From: Pseudomonadota bacterium
Lineage (GTDB): Bacteria > Myxococcota > Myxococcia > Myxococcales > Vulgatibacteraceae
Length of the DNA: 5,320 nucleotides
Direction of reading: 5' to 3'
NCBI GenBank assembly: GCA_023436385.1
Contig: JAEZJH010000032.1
Span: 1-5,320 of the forward strand
Made by a program: the position numbers and the translations under genes. Positions 1 to 5,320 of this stretch are shown one piece after another. Each line of letters begins with the position of its first letter. Positions within the stretch are counted from its first letter, which is position 1. The notes under the pieces were generated by a model. That model was not told where the DNA came from. It saw only the letters and a list, made by a program, of their open reading frames with translations, and did no database searches.

Positions 1-3000
1 GTAGTAGAGCACCCCCTCGCCGTCCTTGGAGAAGGCGAGCTCGCGGCGTCCCGAACCCAGGGCCTCGATCGGCACCGTCACCCGCTCCGCCCGGAGCGAT
101 CGGCCGGCGAACTTCCGGTCGGCCAGCACCTGGTCTCCCAGGGACACCCGGGCGGTGAAATCCGGCACCTCCCGCTCCTTGGTCCGCACCACCTCCGTCA
201 TCGCCATCAGGCCGAAGGCCGCCTCCTGGGTGGTTGCAAATTCGCCGTCGGGCCGCCGGGCGCTCCCCAGCCACCGGGCGATCTTGGCCACGTACGGATG
301 CGTCGGCGCCACATCGGTCAGCGCCAGCAGCACGATCGCCGTGGTCCGGGCGTCGGAAGACCAGACTGCCGCGTAGGTCCGCGGATCGAGCTCCTCGAAG
401 TGCACCTCCCCGGCGCTCTCCCGGGCCTGGTTCATCAGCTCGTCGAGGAGCTTCCGGGCCTCCGCCCGATCGCCGCCGCCGACGAACATCGCGTCGGCGA
501 GGAGCGCCCGGGCAAAGAGCGGCAGCTTTTCCCGGCGGGCGGCCAGCTCGCCGTAGTACGACGGCTTGGGCGCGCCGGTCCGGGCCAGGGCCCAGAGGGC
601 GAAGACCCGGGTGGCGTCGTCGGGCACCGGATCGCCCCACCGGCAGCGGGAGGCCCGACCGGCGGCGACGGTGTCGGCGAGGTAGGCCTGGCCACGGGCG
701 AGGACCCCGGCATCGACCCGGTAGCCGACTTCCCGGGCTCGGCCCAAGGCGAGGACCGCGTACGCCGAGCCGTACGGCGACACACAGCTGTCGCTCGACC
801 AGTAGCGGAATCCGCCGTCGTGGCCCTGGAGCGCCTGGATCTCCGCGACCGTCTTCTCCACCACCCGGTCCGGATCGCCGCCGTCGAACCGCGCCAGCGC
901 CTCCTCGCCCACCAGTGCCCGCACCAGCTCCCGGCCCTCCGGCGCCTCCCAGGGGACGCCGAAGGCACCGGACAGCTCCCGGAGCGCCACGAACGGCACC
1001 AGCCGCGAGGAGAGCTGCTCGAGACATCCGTAGGGATACTCGACCAGCTGCCGCATCCCGCCGTCCATCCCCACCAGCGCGGTCGAGGCGAGGGTCAGCT
1101 CGAGGCCGCCCACGCCCGGCCGCGCGCCGCCGGGCGGCACCACCGCCTCCACCCGCCGATCACGGGTGTCGCCGTAGGTCGCCACCGCCTCCAGCGCCAC
1201 CGGCAGCTTCACCGGGAAGGTGGCCTCGACGCCGTCGCGTTCCCCGGCGCCGGTCACCGCGAACCGGAGCCGCGCCGTCCCCTCGCGCTCGGCGCGGAAG
1301 CGGAAGCGAACCTCCTGCGGTCCCTCGGCGAGCGGCACCCGGTGCTCGGCGGGGCCTTCCACCGCGAGCCCCTCGGCCGCCACCGTCACCGTCCCCTCGC
1401 CCGAGAGCCCGCGGGCGTGCACCACCACCCCGGCCTCGAACGAATCGCCGACCCGGGCCGCCCGGGGCAGCGCCGGCTGCGCCAGGAGCGGCTTGGTCAC
1501 CGTGACCTGTCCGCCGCCGGTGCCCACCTCCTCGCCTTGGGTCACCGCCACCGCGAGGATCCGGTAGGTGGTGAGGTTGTCCGGAAGCTCCACCTCCACC
1601 CGGGCGCGGCCCTGCGCATCCGTCAAGAGCTCCGGCGCGAACAGGATCGTGGTGCGGAACTTCGAGCGGAAGCCCGCGCCCGCCGCGTCGCTGCCGCCCG
1701 AGCCGCCGGGGCTCCGGCCCTTGTCGCCGTAGCGCTGCCGCTCCACCAGCCAGAGGAGCGGCTCGCCGATCCGCACGGAGAGCCCGCGCTGCGGATGGAT
1801 CAGCTCCACCGGATCGGGCACCTCGTAGCCGGTGAGCCGGAGCACGCCCTCGTCCACCGCCCAGAGCGTCACCTCCGCCCGGCGTCCCTTCCCCGCCGCG
1901 TCGGTCACCCGCACGTCGATCGCCAGCTTCTCCCGGGGCCGCTTCTCCCCGGCGTCCGGGGTCACCGCCACCGCCAGGCGCTTGGCTCGCTTTTCCACCG
2001 CCAGCTCGGCGTAGCCGACCCGCACCGCCGGCCGTCCCGGATCGCCGCCGCCTTCGAGCCCCTGGTCCGTCGCCACCCGTCCCCGTACCAGCACCACGGA
2101 GACGAAGGCGTTGGGGATCATCCACTCCTCGATCGGCACCTCCACGGTGGCGGCGGCGCCGGTGAGCTTGGTCCGCCGCGCCGACCGCACCCCCTCCCGC
2201 TCCACCGTGACCAGCGCCTCCGCCTCGGGATAGGGGCTCTTCACCAGCACCCGGGCCGTCTCCCCGACGTCGTAGCGCCGGCGATCCGGGACCAGGTCCA
2301 GCCGGTCGGTGTCGGTCCGCTGCCAGGAGACCCAGCCCCCGCCCACCACGTAGAACGAGGTCCGGGTCACCGCCTTGCGGCCGGCGGCGTCGGCGCCGGT
2401 CGCCTCGACCACGTAGAGCCCCGGCTCCGCGGGCGTCACGGTGCAGGCCACCGCCTCGGTCGCGGTGCGCAGCTCGCAGCCGCCGACCCGGGTCTCCACC
2501 GCCTCGCTCACCGTGTGCCACTCACCGCCGCTCTGCTTCCGGATCGAGCGCCAGTCACGCCGCCGGACCTCGAGCTGCACCGCCTGGCCGGCCTGGCGCA
2601 GGCCGGCCGGTGTCACCGCCACCACCTCGATCCGCACCGGCTTCCCGGCGGCGGCGAAGCCGTCGCCGCCGACGCGGACCCCGGCGTAGAACGACGCCGG
2701 ATGCACCGTCACCCGGGTCCGGTTCGCGACCCGCTGCCGGTTGACGTCGGCCACCTCCGCCTCGACGGTGTAGACGAAGGTCCGATCGCCGGTGGCCTCC
2801 GCCCGTCCCGGCGCGATCGTCGCCCCGCCCTTGGCATCGGTGCGGGCCTCCCCCCCGGCGAACACCTCCAGCCCGGGCCGCGGGGGCTCGTCGTCCCAGA
2901 ACCAGGTCTGCGGGCCGAAGGCGAAGCCCGCCTGTCCGGGCGGCTCGAAGAAGAGCGGCTCCCGGGTCACCGTCCAGCGCACCGCGGCGTCGGCCATGGC

Positions 3001-5310
3001 GCCGCCGTGGAGGTACCGGGCGAGCACCGTGGCGGAGAGCGGCTCGCCGGCGAAGGCCGCGTCGGACGGGGCGGAGACGTCGACCCGGAACTGCGGCGCC
3101 CGGTACTCCTCGACCCGGAAGCCTCCGCCCAGGTGCAGATCCCCGCCCTCCACCTTCGTCCGGACGGCGATCCAGTACTCGCCCAGCGGCGCGTCCGCGG
3201 GCACCGGGAAGCGGGTCGAGAAGGTGCCGAAGGCGGTGAACGGCACCTCGGCCTTGTACACGGTGGTCCCGGTGGCGCTCTGCACCTCCACCGCCGCCAG
3301 CGTCCCCGGGGGCGGCGCGGAGAGCTCGCCCAGGCGCCGCACGCGGAGGAGGCCCTTCAGGTACACCTCGTCGCCCGGCCGGTAGATCCCGCGCTCCGCA
3401 AACACCGTCCCCAGCGAGACCGGCGCCTTCCCGTCCCACTCGGTGGGGAGGCCGAAGGCGCCGGCGGAGAGATCGCCCTGCCAGCTGGAGAGGGTGATGC
3501 CGACGTCGCCCCCCTTCTCCGCCGCCACCAGCGCGAAGGGCGGACCCCAGCCGTGGGGATGGTCGCCGAGCAGCGTGGAGAGACCGGGGATCCGCGCCAG
3601 GCCATCGCCGTCGGTGCGACCCTCCCAGCGGCGGGCGCCCAGCCGGTCATAAACCGAGACCTCTGCCCCGGCCACCGGCGTCCCCGTGGCCAGGGAGGTG
3701 ACCCAGGCCACGCCGGAGGTCGAGCCCAGCTTCGCGTGGACCGCGAGGTCGGTAACCTGCCCGGTGATCGTGTCCCGATCGCGACCCCACTGGCACGAAA
3801 GCTCCCGCGAGCCCACCTCGACGTGGAAGAGGCCGGTGCGCTTCCCCAGGGCCTCCCGGAGCGGGAGCGGCGTGGTGCGCGGGACGTTGCGTTCGCCGGA
3901 GAGGTCGACGCTGGCCAAGAACGGCGCCCCCTCCGGCCGGCAGGGGCCGTCCTTGCACCAGCGCTCGGCGAGGAGCTTCGCCGCCGCGCCGGGGGTGAGC
4001 GACCAGATTTTCGCCTCGGCCTTCCGCACGTTCACCGACTCGAGGGGCAGCGCGCCGTCGCCCTGCGCCTCGAGGAGCGCCAGGTCCGATCCCACCCGGA
4101 GATCCGGCGGCAGATCGGCGGTGCGGACGGTGGCCTCGAAGGCCGGAGCGGTCTGCCCGAGGGAATCGGCGACCCCGGCGGCGACCGCGATCCGGTACGC
4201 CGTCCCGGGCCGGTAGCGTCCGGGCAGCCGCACGTTGGGATGTCTCGGCCCGCCGTGCTCCGGCGCCTCGACGGCCTCCGCCTCCTCCCAGTCGATCTCC
4301 ACCGGCGGCTCGATCCGGACCCGGCCCTTGAGCGAGGCGACGGCGACGGGATTCGAGGTGAGGAGCACCAGCGGGCCGTAGGGGCACTCCGCCTCCGCCA
4401 TCCACGCCTCGCAGGTGCGGGCGCCCTCGATCCGCATCGGGCCGGCGGTGCGGTAGCCGAGCGTCTGCGTCTCCCCGAGGGTGAGCGGCCCCTCCGCCGA
4501 AGCAAGCCCGGCGTCGAGGAGCAGGGTCAGCGCGGTGTCGAGGGGCAGCGGCGCCACCGGCTCGATCGTGTAGCGAGTCTGACGGTTCCGGAAGCCGTCC
4601 GCCTCCGCCTCGGCCCGCGGATACCGCCGGGCCGGCTCCTCCCGCCGGGCGAGGTCCACGAGGGCCACCTCCTCCACCACGCGGATCGCCACCTCCCGCC
4701 CGTCATCGAGGACGAAGCGCGCCCCCGAGGGAAGCTCCCGCACCGGCTGATCGAAGAGCAAGGTCAGCCGCGGCGACGGCGCTAGCCACGCGTAGCCCGG
4801 CGCCGGCTCGACGTGCTGGAGGTGCGGACGCGGTGTCTCGAATTCCCAGTGATAGGGCGCCTCGAGCCGCGAGCCGTCCACGGCCACGATCCCCGCCGGC
4901 ACGGTGATCCGGAAGGCGGTGCCGTACGGCAGGCTGCCCTCCGGGACGAACTCCGCGCTGGCGGAGCCGATCCAGCGCCAGGCCCCGGGCACCGGCGGCT
5001 CGATCGTCGCGGGGAGTGGCGGCGCCCCGGCCTCGGCCGCCTCCAGGGCCACCACCGGCTTCGAGAAGGTGACCGTGGGCCGGACCGCGCCCTTCGTCGG
5101 CCCGGTGGGCCGAGCGATCACCACCGCCAGCTTGCCGTCGTCGCCGGGCACCGCCTCCGGGCGTACCTCGATCCGCGGCGGCGGCGGGAGGGGCTCGAGC
5201 CGGGTGCCCGACGGCTCCGGAGCGCCGCGGTCACAGGCGACGAGGGCGCAGAGGAGCGATCCGGCGAGGAGGGCCCGGCCACGCGGCCGGTCGGAGAGGC
5301 GCGACGCCAC
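1..5310 (-). CDS. Alpha-2-macroglobulin family lipoprotein with intact thioester (3' end outside window)
   Basis: Bacterial A2Ms are periplasmic, membrane-anchored traps that capture foreign proteases covalently; function here is inferred from the family. The frame is open from GTG 5310 to base 1, giving 1770 residues without the C-terminus. E. coli YfhM is about 1650, so this is a long member, largely because of its N-terminal Ig-like modules. In order: lipoprotein signal (1-26), three Ig-like modules (about 71-397), MG domains with ERGIYRPGDEVY (639-650), FRVEEYRAPQF (731-741), VADVNRQRVANRT (853-865), YDVGETARVLVKSP (1013-1026) and LWAVDEGVL (1149-1157), bait (about 1191-1219), ELPDNLTTYR (1241-1250), thioester CLEQ (1429-1432), toroid domain with DGGFRYW (1498-1504) and TTQEAAFGLMAM (1693-1704), then the beginning of the region after the toroid. 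GTG 5310 is the only in-window start that keeps the signal peptide. Its Shine-Dalgarno support is poor (GGGGA only two bases away), so a start just outside the window is possible. No neighbour is visible. A yfhM ortholog is plausible but not proven, so no symbol is given. Confidence 0.95.
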   Translation of the reverse strand, partial: MASRLSDRPRGRALLAGSLLCALVACDRGAPEPSGTRLEPLPPPPRIEVRPEAVPGDDGKLAVVIARPTGPTKGAVRPTVTFSKPVVALEAAEAGAPPLPATIEPPVPGAWRWIGSASAEFVPEGSLPYGTAFRITVPAGIVAVDGSRLEAPYHWEFETPRPHLQHVEPAPGYAWLAPSPRLTLLFDQPVRELPSGARFVLDDGREVAIRVVEEVALVDLARREEPARRYPRAEAEADGFRNRQTRYTIEPVAPLPLDTALTLLLDAGLASAEGPLTLGETQTLGYRTAGPMRIEGARTCEAWMAEAECPYGPLVLLTSNPVAVASLKGRVRIEPPVEIDWEEAEAVEAPEHGGPRHPNVRLPGRYRPGTAYRIAVAAGVADSLGQTAPAFEATVRTADLPPDLRVGSDLALLEAQGDGALPLESVNVRKAEAKIWSLTPGAAAKLLAERWCKDGPCRPEGAPFLASVDLSGERNVPRTTPLPLREALGKRTGLFHVEVGSRELSCQWGRDRDTITGQVTDLAVHAKLGSTSGVAWVTSLATGTPVAGAEVSVYDRLGARRWEGRTDGDGLARIPGLSTLLGDHPHGWGPPFALVAAEKGGDVGITLSSWQGDLSAGAFGLPTEWDGKAPVSLGTVFAERGIYRPGDEVYLKGLLRVRRLGELSAPPPGTLAAVEVQSATGTTVYKAEVPFTAFGTFSTRFPVPADAPLGEYWIAVRTKVEGGDLHLGGGFRVEEYRAPQFRVDVSAPSDAAFAGEPLSATVLARYLHGGAMADAAVRWTVTREPLFFEPPGQAGFAFGPQTWFWDDEPPRPGLEVFAGGEARTDAKGGATIAPGRAEATGDRTFVYTVEAEVADVNRQRVANRTRVTVHPASFYAGVRVGGDGFAAAGKPVRIEVVAVTPAGLRQAGQAVQLEVRRRDWRSIRKQSGGEWHTVSEAVETRVGGCELRTATEAVACTVTPAEPGLYVVEATGADAAGRKAVTRTSFYVVGGGWVSWQRTDTDRLDLVPDRRRYDVGETARVLVKSPYPEAEALVTVEREGVRSARRTKLTGAAATVEVPIEEWMIPNAFVSVVLVRGRVATDQGLEGGGDPGRPAVRVGYAELAVEKRAKRLAVAVTPDAGEKRPREKLAIDVRVTDAAGKGRRAEVTLWAVDEGVLRLTGYEVPDPVELIHPQRGLSVRIGEPLLWLVERQRYGDKGRSPGGSGGSDAAGAGFRSKFRTTILFAPELLTDAQGRARVEVELPDNLTTYRILAVAVTQGEEVGTGGGQVTVTKPLLAQPALPRAARVGDSFEAGVVVHARGLSGEGTVTVAAEGLAVEGPAEHRVPLAEGPQEVRFRFRAEREGTARLRFAVTGAGERDGVEATFPVKLPVALEAVATYGDTRDRRVEAVVPPGGARPGVGGLELTLASTALVGMDGGMRQLVEYPYGCLEQLSSRLVPFVALRELSGAFGVPWEAPEGRELVRALVGEEALARFDGGDPDRVVEKTVAEIQALQGHDGGFRYWSSDSCVSPYGSAYAVLALGRAREVGYRVDAGVLARGQAYLADTVAAGRASRCRWGDPVPDDATRVFALWALARTGAPKPSYYGELAARREKLPLFARALLADAMFVGGGDRAEARKLLDELMNQARESAGEVHFEELDPRTYAAVWSSDARTTAIVLLALTDVAPTHPYVAKIARWLGSARRPDGEFATTQEAAFGLMAMTEVVRTKEREVPDFTARVSLGDQVLADRKFAGRSLRAERVTVPIEALGSGRRELAFSKDGEGVLYY
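241..1140 (-). other. Thioester-bearing alpha/alpha-toroid domain (TED) of the A2M protein
   Basis: From about residue 1391 to 1690 and slightly beyond, the sequence is mostly Ala/Leu-rich helices, as in the toroid that carries the thioester in A2M and complement proteins. Landmarks are YPYGCLEQ at the first helix, LQGHDGGFRYW (1494-1504) followed by YGSAYAVLALGRA (1513-1525), DDATRVFALWALART (1564-1578), ARTTAIVLLALTD (1654-1666) and RPDGEFATTQEAAFGLMAM (1686-1704). The DGGF-x-x-W and RPDGEFATTQ turns resemble the repeated turns of this fold. Two cysteines, C1509 and C1556, could pair. Boundaries are approximate and the last helix runs past the stated end. Confidence 0.75.
1015..1038 (-). 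other. Thioester motif YPYGCLEQ of the A2M protein
   Basis: Residues 1425-1432 read YPYGCLEQ, matching the bacterial A2M thioester consensus (E. coli YfhM has the same eight residues). Cys1429 (codon 1026-1024) and Gln1432 (codon 1017-1015) would form the internal beta-cysteinyl-gamma-glutamyl thioester that reacts with the trapped protease. Many bacteria also carry a second A2M type lacking this Cys, so the motif places this protein in the thioester-containing type. Confidence 0.93.
1654..1740 (-). other. Putative protease bait region of the A2M protein
   Basis: Residues 1191-1219 lie where bacterial A2Ms carry the bait: after the MG motif AVDEGVLRLTGYEVPDP (1151-1167) and before the strand TTILFAPELL (1220-1229). 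The segment has a basic start (RQRYGDKGR, 1191-1199), a flexible Gly/Ser/Ala centre without charged residues except one Asp (1200-1213) and a basic end (FRSKFR, 1214-1219). Seven of 29 residues are Arg or Lys. Low complexity and exposed basic sites suit a flexible loop easily cut by trypsin-like proteases. Exact boundaries and cleavage sites are inferred; bait sequences are not conserved across the family. Confidence 0.65.
4120..5100 (-). other. Three tandem N-terminal Ig-like (Big_5/SbsA-type) modules of the A2M protein
   Basis: Three modules share the same order of landmarks. Each opens with a strand such as PTVTFSKPV (78-86), LTLLFDQPV (182-190) or LVLLTSNPV (313-321). Each then has a proline-started strand: PYGTAFRITVPAG, PLPLDTALTLLLDAG or YRPGTAYRIAVAAG. 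Each closes with an edge strand: YHWEFETP (153-160), TLGYRTAGP (283-291) or FEATVRTAD (391-399). This pattern is known from Ig-like domains at the N-terminus of many bacterial A2Ms, where they probably act as a stalk or early MG-like domains. The third module carries an acidic loop with DWEEAEAVEAPE (340-351) and a Cys pair (C300, C309). Module boundaries are estimates by eye. Confidence 0.7.
5233..5310 (-). other. Lipoprotein (Sec/SPII) signal peptide and lipobox
   Basis: Residues 1-12 are a short arginine-rich n-region (R4, R8, R10, R12). Residues 13-25 form a hydrophobic stretch rich in Leu and Ala, ending in the lipobox L23-V24-A25-C26. Signal peptidase II would cut before Cys26, which would be lipidated. 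Residue +2 is Asp27, as in E. coli YfhM. In Enterobacteria Asp at +2 retains lipoproteins in the inner membrane, so a periplasm-facing inner-membrane anchor is suggested; whether that rule holds in this organism is unknown. A Pro-rich linker (residues 41-45 PLPPP) follows before the first folded module. Confidence 0.88.
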
Positions 5311-5320
5311 GGTCCCCGAC

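Noticed and set aside
234..1505. Plus-strand open frame of 423 codons, with other shorter plus-strand frames
   Set aside because: These products are almost only Arg, Pro, Ala, Gly and Ser, an effect of reading GC-rich coding DNA in the wrong frame.
1681..1722. GC-rich Gly/Ser segment considered as a transcription terminator or DNA repeat
   Set aside because: It lies in the middle of an open, conserved coding frame at the expected bait position, has no T-tract on either strand and no exact tandem repeat unit of useful length.
1160..2521. Minus-strand open frame of 453 codons with Gly/Arg-rich product
   Set aside because: It is out of frame with the A2M gene, which is intact through this stretch including the bait region. 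The product is Gly/Arg/Ala low-complexity typical of an off-frame reading of GC-rich DNA.
2555..3439. Minus-strand open frame of 294 codons, with similar ones at 3647-4405, 435-968 and 4032-4505
   Set aside because: All are shifted relative to the A2M frame, which reads through each region with family motifs. None shows a domain of its own.
298..4785. Plus-strand open frame of 1495 codons
   Set aside because: It is the codon-register antisense of the A2M gene. The minus strand translates to clear A2M motifs throughout, while this frame gives low-complexity Arg/His/Pro-rich protein without domains. Absence of sense TTA, CTA and TCA codons explains its length.
4084..5100. Possible DNA-level tandem duplication behind the three Ig-like modules
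   Set aside because: Similarity is visible only as a protein-level pattern of strands and turns. The DNA of the modules does not align as repeats, so any duplication would be ancient.
5311..5320. GGGGA before the GTG start as a ribosome binding site
   Set aside because: It ends only two bases before the start codon, too close for a normal Shine-Dalgarno sequence, and G-runs are frequent in this DNA. The true site may lie outside the window if the start is further upstream.

Overview
The window holds one gene, read on the minus strand and cut by the left edge. It encodes a very large bacterial alpha-2-macroglobulin (A2M/YfhM-type) lipoprotein. I translated the minus strand row by row from the GTG at 5310 down to base 1. 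It is a single uninterrupted frame of 1770 codons with no stop and no frameshift, so the 3' end lies outside the window. Only about 10 bases lie upstream of the start.

Layout, in the direction of transcription (right to left): a lipoprotein signal peptide with lipobox LVAC (Cys26); three consecutive Ig-like modules of the kind found at the N-terminus of many bacterial A2Ms (about residues 71-397); macroglobulin (MG) domains with family hallmarks such as ERGIYRPGDEVY (639-650), FRVEEYRAPQF (731-741) and VADVNRQRVANRT (853-865); a Gly/Ser-rich, basic-flanked putative bait region (about 1191-1219); ELPDNLTTYR (1241-1250); the thioester motif YPYGCLEQ (1425-1432); an alpha/alpha-toroid thioester domain; and the start of the region after the toroid, where the window ends. 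The missing C-terminus should hold the rest of that region and the last MG domain.

The family works as a periplasmic protease trap. A protease cuts the bait, the protein changes shape, and the exposed thioester covalently captures the attacker. Bait, intact CLEQ thioester and membrane anchor are all present here, so this copy looks functional.

Organism: the DNA is very GC-rich by eye, with G or C at nearly every third codon position, and the gene probably starts with GTG. The Ig-like-plus-A2M layout and the motif spelling resemble Myxococcota proteins, but that assignment is a tentative impression and not a demonstrated one. I see no RNA gene, mobile element, CRISPR array, terminator or clear promoter. 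I see no new biological system. The remaining points of interest are details of the A2M protein and a nearly stop-free antisense frame that codon usage explains.
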